NCBI RefSeq assembly: GCF_001475545.1
Contig: NZ_LDQC01000083.1
Span: 1-50,336, forward strand
Source: Curtobacterium luteum
Lineage (GTDB): Bacteria > Actinomycetota > Actinomycetes > Actinomycetales > Microbacteriaceae
Direction: 5' to 3'
DNA length: 50,336 nt
Within the stretch, counting starts at the first letter, position 1; each line of letters opens with the position of its first letter. The position numbers and the translations under genes were made by a program. The notes beneath the pieces were generated by a model that saw nothing but the letters and a program-made list of their open reading frames with translations, did not search any database and was not told the DNA's origin. Below are positions 1 through 7,808 of the stretch, one piece after another.

Positions 1-44
1 CCGCACCACCCCACCGCACCGCGCGTGAGATGAAGGAGTCTCGA

Positions 45-1700
45 ATGTCCGAACTGCTCGGCACCGGCGTCGGCCGTGGCGTCGCCCACGGACCGGTCCT
101 CCGGATGGCGGACCCGCTCGGCGCACCGTCGCAGGACGCGCTGGTCGGTTCGGCGGACGACGCGAAGCAGGCCGTCGCCGGGGCGCTCGCCGCGGTGGCC
201 GAGGACCTCAACAAGCGCGGACAGCTCGCCGGCGGCGACGCCCAGGCCGTGCTCGAGGCCCAGGCGCTCATGGCGCAGGACCCGACGCTCCTCGACGACG
301 TGCACGCCCGCATCGACGGCGGCACCAACGCCGAGCGTGCGGTCTTCGAGGCCTTCGGTCAGTTCCGCGACCTCCTCGTCCAGATGGGCGGGTACATGGG
401 GGAGCGTGCGGCGGACCTCGACGACGTCGCGCAGCGCATCATCGCCAAGCTCCGTGGCGTGCCGGCCCCCGGTGTCCCCGAGTCGGACACCCCCTTCGTG
501 CTCGTCGCCCGCGACCTCGCCCCGGCCGACACCGCACTCCTCGACCTCGACAAGGTGCTCGCCCTCGTCACGCGCGACGGCGGTCCGACCTCGCACACCG
601 CGATCCTCGCCCGGGCCAAGGGCATCACCGCGATCGTCGGCGTCACGGGTGCCGACCAGCTCGCCGACGGTACCGAGGTCGTCGTCGACGCCGCCGCCGG
701 CACGGTCGTCACCGAGCCGTCCGCCGAGCTCGTCGCCGAGGTGGAGCAGCGGATCGCCGACCGCCTCGCCGCCGCCGAGGCCCCCCTCACCGCCGGTGCC
801 CTGGCCGATGGCCACACCGTGCCCCTGCTCGCGAACCTCGGCAGCCCTGCCGACGCCGCGGGCGCCGTCGCTCTCGGTGCGGAGGGCGTGGGGCTCTTCC
901 GCACCGAGTTCCTCTTCCTCGACTCGCCGAAGGCCCCGACCGTCGCCGAGCAGCAGGAGTCCTACAAGCGCCTGCTCGAGGCCTTCCCCGGCAAGAAGGT
1001 CGTCGTCCGCGCGCTCGACGCCGGCGCCGACAAGCCGCTGCCCTTCCTCACCGACAAGGACGAGGAGAACCCGGCACTCGGCCGTCGCGGACTGCGCGCG
1101 CTGCGGAACCACGAGGAGGTCCTCCGCGACCAGCTCACCGCGCTCGCGCAGGCCGACGCCGAGACCGAGGCGGACCTCTGGGTCATGGCCCCGATGGTGG
1201 CCGACGCCGAGGAGACCGAGTACTTCGTGACCCTCGCCCGCGAGCTCGGCATCCGCACCGCCGGTGTCATGGCCGAGGTGCCCTCGCTCGCACTCATGGC
1301 CGAGCAGGTCTTCACCTCCGCCGACTTCGTGTCGATCGGCACGAACGACCTGACCCAGTACACGATGGCCGCCGACCGCATGCTCGGCACCGTCGCGTCC
1401 TACCAGGACCCGTGGCACCCCGCCGTCCTGCGGCTCGTCGCACAGCTCGGTGCGGCCGGCGCCGACGCGGGCAAGGCCGTGGGCATCTGCGGCGAGGCCG
1501 CGGCCGACCCGCTCCTCGCCGTCGTCCTCGTCGGCCTGGGCGCCACCACCCTGTCCATGACCCCCGCGGCCCTCGCCGACGTGCGCGCCGAACTCGGCAA
1601 GCACACGCTCGACCAGGCCCGCGAGATGGCGAAGGCGGCACTCGCCGCGTCGACCGCAGCGGCCGCCAAGTCCGCCGCGGCCGCCGCGCACGCCGTCTGA
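45..1700 (+). CDS. ptsI: Phosphoenolpyruvate-protein phosphotransferase (PTS enzyme I)
   Basis: Cytoplasmic first enzyme of the PTS, which moves phosphate from PEP to HPr. The 551-residue product has normal family length. The phosphohistidine motif GGPTSHTAILARA puts the active His near residue 184. The PEP-binding segment GLFRTEFLFLDS lies near 283-294, and the catalytic Cys sits in VGICGEAAADPLL near residue 482. I chose ATG 45 over the in-frame ATG 30 because GAAGGAG (32-38) is correctly spaced for 45 and lies inside the longer reading frame. It heads a tight operon with the mannitol transporter and mannitol-1-phosphate dehydrogenase. No HPr gene is in the window. The last 20 residues are Ala-rich, which is common in this GC range. 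Confidence 0.97.
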   Translation: MSELLGTGVGRGVAHGPVLRMADPLGAPSQDALVGSADDAKQAVAGALAAVAEDLNKRGQLAGGDAQAVLEAQALMAQDPTLLDDVHARIDGGTNAERAVFEAFGQFRDLLVQMGGYMGERAADLDDVAQRIIAKLRGVPAPGVPESDTPFVLVARDLAPADTALLDLDKVLALVTRDGGPTSHTAILARAKGITAIVGVTGADQLADGTEVVVDAAAGTVVTEPSAELVAEVEQRIADRLAAAEAPLTAGALADGHTVPLLANLGSPADAAGAVALGAEGVGLFRTEFLFLDSPKAPTVAEQQESYKRLLEAFPGKKVVVRALDAGADKPLPFLTDKDEENPALGRRGLRALRNHEEVLRDQLTALAQADAETEADLWVMAPMVADAEETEYFVTLARELGIRTAGVMAEVPSLALMAEQVFTSADFVSIGTNDLTQYTMAADRMLGTVASYQDPWHPAVLRLVAQLGAAGADAGKAVGICGEAAADPLLAVVLVGLGATTLSMTPAALADVRAELGKHTLDQAREMAKAALAASTAAAAKSAAAAAHAV

Positions 1701-1776
1701 GCCAGCAGCACCACCGCAGCACAGCAGCACCCCCACCCCTCCACCACTGCAGCACCCATCACAGAAAGCCAGGCAC

Positions 1777-3324
1777 ATGACAACGTCGTCCGTTGCAGCG
1801 CCCGACGCTCCCGCGAAGTCGCGGGGCGGCGCACGCGTCGCCGTGCAGAAGTTCGGCACCTTCCTCTCCGGCATGGTGATGCCCAACATCGCGATCTTCA
1901 TCGCGTGGGGCATCATCACCGCCTTCTTCATCCCGGACGGCTGGACCCCGGTCGCCGCGCTCGGCGGATCCCGTGACGGCAGCGTCGTCGGCGTCGTCGG
2001 CCCGATCCTGACCTACCTCATCCCGCTCGCGATCGCGATCCAGGGCGGCCGCATGGTCTACGAGACCCGCGGTGCCGTGGTCGGTTCGATCTTCGCGATG
2101 GGTGTCATCCTCGGCTCCGGCACGACGATGATCCTGGGCGCCATGATCTGCGGCCCGCTCGGCGCGTACCTGGTCAAGCAGATGGACCGCCTCTGGGACG
2201 GCAAGATCCGCCCCGGCTTCGAGATGCTCGTGAACAACTACTCCGCCGGCATCCTCGGCTTCGGGTTGTTCATGGCCGGCTTCTTCTGGCTGTCGAAGGT
2301 CTTCACCGCGATCGCGGACGGCCTCGGCGTCGCCGTGGAGTTCCTCATCCAGCACTCGCTGCTGCCGCTCGCCAGCATCTTCATCGAGCCCGCGAAGGTG
2401 TTCTTCCTCAACAACGCCATCAACCACGGCGTGCTCGACCAGCTCGGCGTCGACCAGGTCAAGGAGTCCGGCAAGAGCATCCTGTTCCTGCTCGAGGCGA
2501 ACCCCGGCCCGGGTCTCGGCATCCTGCTCGCCTTCACCTTCTTCGGTGTCGGCATCGCTCGCTCGACCGCTCCCGGCGCGATCATCATCCAGTTCTTCGG
2601 CGGCATCCACGAGATCTACTTCCCGTACGTGCTGCAGAAGCCCGTCCTGTTCCTCGCGGTCATCCTCGGCGGTGGCACCGGCGTCCTGACGAACGTCATC
2701 TTCAACTCGGGCCTGACCGCTCCCGCGTCACCGGGTTCGATCATCGCCGTGCTCGGCAACACGCCGCGCGACAGCTTCCTCGGCGTGATCCTCTCGGTCA
2801 TCCTCTCGGCCGGTGTGTCCTTCGCGGTCGCGTCGTTCTTCCTGCTCGCCACACGCAAGCGTGACCTCGCCGCGGGCAACGCCGGCGACATGAGCGCCGC
2901 GATGGCGAAGCTGCAGGCCAACAAGGGCCGCGACGTCAACGCCGCGACCTCCGGTCTGCTCGGCAACAACAGCCCGGCGAACGAGGAGGAGGCGGAGGCC
3001 TCCCTCGGTGGCGTCGGCTCGGCGACCACCGCGACCGCCACGCGCGTCGAGAACGTCGTGTTCGCCTGCGACGCCGGCATGGGCTCGAGCGCGATGGGCG
3101 CGAGCGTCCTGCGCAACAAGGTGAAGAAGGCGGGCATCGAAGGGGTCACGGTCGTCAACAAGGCGATCGCGAACCTCGACGGCACCGAGGACCTCATCAT
3201 CACGCAGGAGGAGCTCACCGACCGTGCTCGGCAGAAGAACCCGGGGGCACAGCACGTGTCCGTCGGCAACTTCATGAACGCGCCGCAGTACGACGAGGTC
3301 GTCGAACAGCTCAAGAACCAGTAA
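1777..3324 (+). CDS. mtlA: Mannitol-specific PTS transporter, EIICB
   Basis: Membrane permease that imports mannitol and phosphorylates it. The 515-residue protein has an EIIC domain (about 20-355) with several hydrophobic segments and the substrate-site motif GGIHEIYFPYV near 275-285. A polar linker (about 360-420) leads to an EIIB domain with the phosphocysteine motif VVFACDAGMGSSAMG, active Cys near 431. The EIIA domain is absent and is supplied by the separate downstream gene. The Shine-Dalgarno is weak (AAAGCCAGG before ATG 1777). The 76-nt gap after ptsI is rich in AGCAGCAC-type direct repeats and shows no terminator. Family assignment is secure from the EIIC and EIIB motifs together with the mtlD neighbour. 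Confidence 0.96.
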   Translation: MTTSSVAAPDAPAKSRGGARVAVQKFGTFLSGMVMPNIAIFIAWGIITAFFIPDGWTPVAALGGSRDGSVVGVVGPILTYLIPLAIAIQGGRMVYETRGAVVGSIFAMGVILGSGTTMILGAMICGPLGAYLVKQMDRLWDGKIRPGFEMLVNNYSAGILGFGLFMAGFFWLSKVFTAIADGLGVAVEFLIQHSLLPLASIFIEPAKVFFLNNAINHGVLDQLGVDQVKESGKSILFLLEANPGPGLGILLAFTFFGVGIARSTAPGAIIIQFFGGIHEIYFPYVLQKPVLFLAVILGGGTGVLTNVIFNSGLTAPASPGSIIAVLGNTPRDSFLGVILSVILSAGVSFAVASFFLLATRKRDLAAGNAGDMSAAMAKLQANKGRDVNAATSGLLGNNSPANEEEAEASLGGVGSATTATATRVENVVFACDAGMGSSAMGASVLRNKVKKAGIEGVTVVNKAIANLDGTEDLIITQEELTDRARQKNPGAQHVSVGNFMNAPQYDEVVEQLKNQ

Positions 3325-3338
3325 CCAAGTGCAGTATC

Positions 3339-3368
3339 GGAGGGGACGGGCCACGGCTCGTCCCCTCC
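3339..3368 (+). terminator. Intercistronic hairpin between mtlA and mtlF
   Basis: A perfect 10-bp stem, GGAGGGGACG with CGTCCCCTCC, closes a 10-nt loop. No T-tract follows. It may attenuate transcription or protect the mRNA 3' end inside the operon rather than end it, since mtlF and mtlD follow on the same strand. Confidence 0.45.
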
Positions 3369-3409
3369 ACACGTCCACGACGTCACGTCACGAAGCAAGG
3401 AGAACCCCG

Positions 3410-3847
3410 ATGCCCGTCCTGCAGGAGAGCCAGATCCGGATCCACACCGAGGACACCGCCCCGACCAAGTCGGAGGCGATGAAGGAGGCTGCCGAGATCC
3501 TCGAGGCTGCGGGCGCGGTCACCGCGGACTACTACCCGGCGATGCTCGAGCGCGAGAAGAGCGTCTCGACGTACATGGGCAACTTCCTCGCCATCCCGCA
3601 CGGTACGAACGACGCGAAGGACGCCATCAAGTCGTCGGCCCTGTCGTTCATCCGCTACGCCACCCCGATCGACTGGGACGGCAACCCCGTGCGCTTCGTC
3701 GTCGGCATCGCCGGCGTCAACAACGAGCACCTCGACATCCTCTCGAAGATCGCGATCGTGTTCTCCGACGAGGACGAGGTCCAGAAGCTGACCGACGCGC
3801 CGGACACCGCCGCGATCCTGTCGATCCTCGGCGAGGTCAACGAGTGA
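3410..3847 (+). CDS. mtlF: Mannitol-specific PTS EIIA component
   Basis: Cytoplasmic phosphocarrier that passes phosphate from HPr to the EIIB domain of MtlA. The 145-residue protein has the usual length for a free-standing EIIA of the mannitol/fructose family. The phosphohistidine motif NFLAIPHGTND puts the active His near residue 64. The start is ATG 3410 because AAGGAG (3398-3403) sits seven bases upstream; an in-frame start at 3329 would read through the intercistronic hairpin. Its stop overlaps the GTG start of mtlD by four bases, so the two are probably translationally coupled. Confidence 0.96.
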   Translation: MPVLQESQIRIHTEDTAPTKSEAMKEAAEILEAAGAVTADYYPAMLEREKSVSTYMGNFLAIPHGTNDAKDAIKSSALSFIRYATPIDWDGNPVRFVVGIAGVNNEHLDILSKIAIVFSDEDEVQKLTDAPDTAAILSILGEVNE

Positions 3848-5001
3848 GCGACCGCACCGCCGTCCACTTCGGCGCGGGCAACATCGGCCGCGGCTTCGTC
3901 GGCCTGCTCCTGCACGAGGCCGGGTACGAGGTCGTCTTCGCCGACGTCGCGGCCCCGCTCATCGACGCCCTCGCAGCGGCCGACTCGTACACCGTGCACG
4001 AGGTCGGGCAGGACGCGAAGGACCACGAGGTCACCGGGTTCCGCGCGCTGAACAGCGCGCAGGACGAGCAGGGCGTCATCGCCGAGGTCGCCGCCGCGGA
4101 CGTCGTCACCTGCGCCGTCGGCCCGAACGTGCTGAAGTTCATCGCGCCGGTCATCGCCGCCGGTCTGCAGCAGCGCGACGCCGGAGCACCGCCGCTCGCC
4201 GTCATGGCGTGCGAGAACGCCATCAACGCCACCGACCGGCTCCGCGAGTTCATCGTCGAGGCGCTGCCCGCCGAGACCCGCGACCAGGCGCTCGCCAAGG
4301 TGGTCTTCGCGAACACCGCGGTCGACCGCATCGTCCCCGCGCAGCCGGAGGGCGCCGGACTCGACGTCACCGTGGAGACCTACTACGAGTGGGCCATCGA
4401 CCGGACCCCGTTCAACGGGTCCGAGCCCGACATCCCGGGTGCGCACTACGTGGACGGACTCGCCGCGTCGATCGAGCGGAAGCTCTTCACGGTCAACACC
4501 GGCCACGCGACGGTCGCGTACCACGGGTACGTCGCGGGGGCGGACAAGATCGCCGACGCCATCGCGATCCCGGCGGTGCGGTCCGAACTCGAGTCCGTCC
4601 TCGCCGAGACGAGCGAACTGCTCGTCCGTCGCCACGAGCTCGACCCCGAGGTCCACCGCGCCTACGTCGAGGCGATCATCGCCCGGTTCGAGAACCCGCA
4701 CCTGCCCGACACCGTCACGCGGGTCGGCCGACAGCCGCTGCGGAAGCTCTCCCGCGACGAGCGGTTCGTCTCGCCGGCCGCGGCCCTCGCCGAGGACGGC
4801 ACCGAACCGACCGCCCTGCTCGACGCCATGGGTGCGGCACTCCGCTTCGACGTCGCCGACGACGAGCAGAGCGTCCAGCTCCAGGATCTGCTGCGGTCGG
4901 ACAAGACCGACGGCGAGGTCGCCTCGGAGATCACCGGGCTCGACGAGCAGCACCCGCTGCACGCTGCGTTCGCGGACCGGGTGCGCCAGGCCCGCGCCTG
5001 A
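3844..5001 (+). CDS. mtlD: Mannitol-1-phosphate 5-dehydrogenase
   Basis: NAD-dependent enzyme that converts imported mannitol-1-phosphate to fructose-6-phosphate, which enters glycolysis. The 385-residue protein has the family length. The N-terminal Rossmann motif is HFGAGNIGRGF (about 8-18). The conserved catalytic region RKLFTVNTGHATVAYHGY carries the Lys, Asn and His typical of polyol dehydrogenases. It starts with GTG in a GTGA overlap with the mtlF stop. A strong palindrome follows the stop at 5019-5058, so this is probably the last gene of the operon. Confidence 0.96.
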   Translation: MSDRTAVHFGAGNIGRGFVGLLLHEAGYEVVFADVAAPLIDALAAADSYTVHEVGQDAKDHEVTGFRALNSAQDEQGVIAEVAAADVVTCAVGPNVLKFIAPVIAAGLQQRDAGAPPLAVMACENAINATDRLREFIVEALPAETRDQALAKVVFANTAVDRIVPAQPEGAGLDVTVETYYEWAIDRTPFNGSEPDIPGAHYVDGLAASIERKLFTVNTGHATVAYHGYVAGADKIADAIAIPAVRSELESVLAETSELLVRRHELDPEVHRAYVEAIIARFENPHLPDTVTRVGRQPLRKLSRDERFVSPAAALAEDGTEPTALLDAMGAALRFDVADDEQSVQLQDLLRSDKTDGEVASEITGLDEQHPLHAAFADRVRQARA

Positions 5002-5018
5002 CGACGCTCGCGTCGTCC

Positions 5019-5058
5019 GACTGGAGGCACGGTGCCGGCTGGCACCGTGCCTCCAGTC
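5019..5058. repeat. Palindromic repeat, GACTGGAGGCACGG family (full copy)
   Basis: A perfect 18-bp inverted repeat (GACTGGAGGCACGGTGCC with its complement) around a 4-nt loop, with no T-tract. The same core recurs at 19488-19501, 21350-21359, 29490-29523, 37555-37569, 42595-42630 and 48230-48274. It probably works as a terminator for mtlD, but its dispersal marks it as a REP-like family. Confidence 0.85.
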
Positions 5059-5106
5059 CGTCAGCGGGTGCGACGCACGGCCGGGTCCCCTCGCGGGCGC
5101 GGCGCG

Positions 5107-5112
5107 TAGCGT
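5107..5112 (+). promoter_or_regulatory. -10 element for a leaderless transcript
   Basis: TAGCGT lies 7 nt before ATG 5120, matching the actinobacterial TANNNT -10 with transcription starting at the start codon. No clear -35 or Shine-Dalgarno is seen. Confidence 0.6.
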
Positions 5113-5119
5113 CGTGCGC

Positions 5120-6064
5120 ATGACGAAGCACTGGGTGGCACCGCGGTTCGGCGGCAGCGAGGTCCTCGAGTTCACCGACACCGAGGTGCCCGCGCCGGGC
5201 CCCGGCGAGGTCACCATCGCGGTGCGCGCCGCGGGCATGAACCCGGCGGACACGAAGCACACACGGCAGGGCGACCCGTCCGACCTGCCGATCGCGGTCG
5301 GCTACGAGGTCGCCGGCACCATCAGCGCGATCGGCCCCGACACGGAGATCGCCTCGGGCGGGGGAGCCGTCGGCGACGAGGTCCTCGCGTTCCGTGTCGA
5401 GGGCGGGTGGACCGAGGAACTGACCGTGCCCGCACGCGACGTGTTCACCAAACCAGCGACGCTCGGCTTCCCCGAGGCCGCGAACCTCCTCCTCGCCGGG
5501 ACCACCGCGGCCGACATGCTCCGCGTCACCCGGGCCTCCGGCGACGACACCGTCCTCGTGCACGGCGCTGCGGGGGCCGTGGGGGTCAGCCTCCTCCAGC
5601 AGCTCCACCTGCTCGGGGCACGGGTCATCGGGACCGCCTCGGAGCGCAACGCCGACGTCGTCGCGGACTTCGGCGGGGAGTGGATCGCCTACGGCGACGG
5701 GCTGGAGGACCGCGTCCGCGCGCTCGTCGGCGACGGGACGGGTGACGGCGTCACCGTGGCGCTCGACTGCGTCGGCACCGACGAGGCGGTCGACGTGTCG
5801 CTCGCGCTCGTCGCGGACCGTTCCCGCATCGTGACGATCGCGGCGTTCGGCCGCGCCGAGGCCGACGGCATCCGCGCGGTCGGCGGCGCGCAGCCGGAGA
5901 GCAAGGCGTTCCGGGACTCGGTGCGGCAGCGGCTCATCGACCTCGCGGGCGACGGGCAGCTCGTCGTGCCGGTCGCACGGACGTTCCCGCTCGCGGAGGC
6001 GAAGGCCGCCGCCGAACTGCTCGAGTCGCAGCACCCGGGCGGGAAGCTCGCGCTCGTCCCCTGA
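5120..6064 (+). CDS. NADP-dependent quinone oxidoreductase-like (zinc-free MDR family)
   Basis: Medium-chain dehydrogenase/reductase of the quinone oxidoreductase type, 314 residues. The GroES-like N-terminal half contains RAAGMNPADTKHTRQG. The cofactor-binding motif HGAAGAVGVSLLQQL (148-162) is the quinone reductase form of the Rossmann glycine loop. No zinc-binding Cys cluster is visible. The substrate cannot be read from the sequence; electrophilic carbonyls or quinones are typical. The start at 5120 is supported by TAGCGT seven bases upstream and by the normal family N-terminus after it. It stands alone between the mannitol operon and a membrane protein. Confidence 0.9.
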   Translation: MTKHWVAPRFGGSEVLEFTDTEVPAPGPGEVTIAVRAAGMNPADTKHTRQGDPSDLPIAVGYEVAGTISAIGPDTEIASGGGAVGDEVLAFRVEGGWTEELTVPARDVFTKPATLGFPEAANLLLAGTTAADMLRVTRASGDDTVLVHGAAGAVGVSLLQQLHLLGARVIGTASERNADVVADFGGEWIAYGDGLEDRVRALVGDGTGDGVTVALDCVGTDEAVDVSLALVADRSRIVTIAAFGRAEADGIRAVGGAQPESKAFRDSVRQRLIDLAGDGQLVVPVARTFPLAEAKAAAELLESQHPGGKLALVP

Positions 6065-6179
6065 TCGGGGGCGTCACACACCGGACGCGCGCGCGCTGCG
6101 TCTGGTTGACTCGGCAGCGCCCCGGCGAGGTGTCAGGGCAGCCCGATCTCGAACCGCGAGTCAGCAGGGGGATTCGAAC

Positions 6180-6833
6180 ATGAGCGACCAGTACCCGCCG
6201 CAGAACCCGAACGGCCAGGACCCGCACGGCCAGCAGCAGCCGTACGGCCAGCAGCAGCCGTACGGACAGCAGCCGCAGTACGGCCAACCGCAGTACGGCC
6301 AACCGCAGTACGGGCAGCAGCAGTACGGGCAGCAGCAGTACGGGCAGCCTGCGCCGACCGGTCCGAACGGCGAGCCGCCGCTCTGGGCGCCCTGGTACGG
6401 CATCTCGTTCCCGAACGCGGTGAAGCGGTTCTTCAAGAAGTACGTCCGGTTCGACGGGCGTGCGAGCCGGAGCGAGTTCTGGTGGTGGTACCTGGCGAAC
6501 GTCATCGTGTTCGCCGTCCTGTACGCCATCTACGGGATCGGTGCGGCGACGTCCGAGTACCGGACCGTCTCGACGGGCTACTCGACCAGCGCGGTGATGA
6601 CCTCCCCGTCGGCACTGTTCGTCATCGGCGGGATCCTGCTCGGGCTCTGGGGTCTCGCGACGATCGTGCCGAACATCGCCCTCGCCTGGCGCCGACTGCA
6701 CGACGCGAACTTCGCTGGTCCGTTCTTCTTCCTCGGCCTCATCCCGTTCGTCGGCGGCATCATCCTGCTCGTCCTCTACCTGCTCCCCTCGAAGCCCGAG
6801 GGCGCGCGGTTCGACCAGCCCCAGCGGGGCTGA
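6180..6833 (+). CDS. DUF805 membrane protein with Gln/Tyr/Gly-rich N-terminus
   Basis: A 217-residue protein of unknown function. Residues 1-60 form a low-complexity head of YGQQQP, YGQPQ and YGQQQ repeats. Residues about 75-215 resemble DUF805: FFKKYVRFDGRASRSEFWWW, then about three to four hydrophobic segments, with the family-typical ALAWRRLHDAN between two of them. GGGGGATTCGAAC precedes the ATG and contains a usable Shine-Dalgarno. DUF805 proteins are small inner-membrane proteins without an established biochemical role. The head is encoded by imperfect 12-18-nt repeats (about 6225-6350), so its length probably varies among strains. Confidence 0.88.
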   Translation: MSDQYPPQNPNGQDPHGQQQPYGQQQPYGQQPQYGQPQYGQPQYGQQQYGQQQYGQPAPTGPNGEPPLWAPWYGISFPNAVKRFFKKYVRFDGRASRSEFWWWYLANVIVFAVLYAIYGIGAATSEYRTVSTGYSTSAVMTSPSALFVIGGILLGLWGLATIVPNIALAWRRLHDANFAGPFFFLGLIPFVGGIILLVLYLLPSKPEGARFDQPQRG

Positions 6834-6853
6834 GCGACCCTCCGCCTCGACGA

Positions 6854-6889
6854 CGAACGGCCCTCCCGGACGCCCGGGAGGGCCGTTCG
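6854..6889 (+). terminator. Hairpin terminator after the DUF805 gene
   Basis: A perfect 16-bp stem (CGAACGGCCCTCCCGG and complement) with a 4-nt loop, 20 nt after the stop codon. There is no T-tract, as is usual in this GC range. Position after a stop and before a convergent gene supports termination. Confidence 0.75.
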
Positions 6890-6970
6890 CGTCTGCGGCG
6901 CGGTTGTGGCGCCGGCACGGACGTCGGGTCCGAGCGATCGCTGCCGACCAGCCGTGCACGGATCCGGTTC

Positions 6971-7009
6971 CGCTCGGCGGCGCGCAGATGCGGCGCCGCT
7001 CGGCGGCGC
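6971..7009. repeat. Short direct repeat in the 309-bp convergent gap
   Basis: The 13-mer CGCTCGGCGGCGC occurs at 6971-6983 and 6997-7009. The gap 6834-7142 otherwise holds only the two hairpins annotated here; I see no gene in it. Confidence 0.5.
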
Positions 7010-7018
7010 ACAAGCGAA

Positions 7019-7056
7019 GCCCGTCCGAACCGCGAAGACGCGTGGTTCGGACGGGC
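7019..7056. terminator. Bidirectional hairpin between convergent genes
   Basis: Stem of GCCCGTCCGAACCGCG with CGTGGTTCGGACGGGC, 16 bp including one G-U pair, loop AAGACG. It lies between the convergent DUF805 and TNT genes. Its CCGAACC/GGTTCGG core resembles the hairpins flanking the gene at 26244. Confidence 0.65.
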
Positions 7057-7142
7057 GTTGCTCGTGTGGACGCGGCGGGCGTGGTGGACGCGGCGCGGGC
7101 GCGTCGTGCGGGCGCGGTTCAGGCGGTCCCGGTCGGGCGGCG

Positions 7143-7784
7143 TCAGACCACGCGGACGCGAGCGAGCGAGCCGTCGACGACGAGGTCGCGCACGGTGACC
7201 GACGGGTCGGCCGTCTCGAAGCGCATCGCACCGCCGGGCTGGTCGAACCACGGCTGGACGAACCGCACCGTCACGAGGAACGGCCGCTCCACGACGTAGC
7301 GGTGGGTCTCCGGTGCCGACGCCACGTGCGGCGGCAACGAGCGCTGGGGGAGCGGGGTGTCGAGCGGGTGCAGGAGGTACCCGTCCGGTCCGCCGACGCG
7401 GTCGACGGGCACGCCGGCCGGGATCTGGATGGTCAGCCCCCGTTCGCCGGCCTGTGACACCTGCTGCGCGAGCTGCGGGTACGTCGAGGCCGCACGGTCG
7501 CGGAGCCCGTCGAGCTCGTGCCGCGGGATGTCGCGCGGCGCGGGGAACGGCCGGTTGAGGAAGCGCCGGAGCATCTCGACCGCGTCCTCCTCGCCGTTCG
7601 CGGTCGCCAGTCGGCGTGCGGTGCCGTAGTCGACGACCTCGAGCGCGTACTCGGCGGCACCCACCTGGGTGATGCGGAGCGCCCCCTCGACCGGCGGTTC
7701 GTGCAGGGTCTCCCCGGGGAGTTGCACGTACCGGACGGTGTAGCCGAGCTGGTCGAGGATGGGGCGGGTCTCCGCGAACGTCAT
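7143..7784 (-). CDS. Stand-alone TNT (DUF4237) domain protein, NAD glycohydrolase toxin-like
   Basis: A 213-residue protein whose second half matches the tuberculosis necrotizing toxin fold family. DRVGGPDGYLLHP (128-140), RSLPP (148-152), HRYVVERP (161-168) and QPWFDQPGGA (177-186) occur in the expected order; the last carries the conserved Gln and QPGG loop. Known TNT members cleave NAD(P)+ and are secreted toxins. Here no signal peptide, membrane anchor, LXG, WXG or PAAR module precedes the domain. The first 120 residues are unrecognised and contain a helical segment (EEDAVEMLRRFL). No immunity gene adjoins. The start is supported by TAGGCT seven bases upstream. The fold call is firm; whether the enzyme is active or toxic is inference. 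Confidence 0.8.
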   Translation of the reverse strand: MTFAETRPILDQLGYTVRYVQLPGETLHEPPVEGALRITQVGAAEYALEVVDYGTARRLATANGEEDAVEMLRRFLNRPFPAPRDIPRHELDGLRDRAASTYPQLAQQVSQAGERGLTIQIPAGVPVDRVGGPDGYLLHPLDTPLPQRSLPPHVASAPETHRYVVERPFLVTVRFVQPWFDQPGGAMRFETADPSVTVRDLVVDGSLARVRVV

Positions 7785-7791
7785 GGGCGCG

Positions 7792-7797
7792 AGCCTA
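7792..7797 (-). promoter_or_regulatory. -10 element for a leaderless TNT transcript
   Basis: Read on the minus strand, TAGGCT lies 7 nt before ATG 7784. No Shine-Dalgarno is visible. Confidence 0.6.
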
Positions 7798-7808
7798 CCG
7801 GGTGCGAC

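Noticed and set aside
7019-7056. Third copy of the element that flanks the AbiEi-like gene
   Set aside because: It shares only the CCGAACC/GGTTCGG core and CGTGGTTCG; the rest does not align, so homology is not supported.
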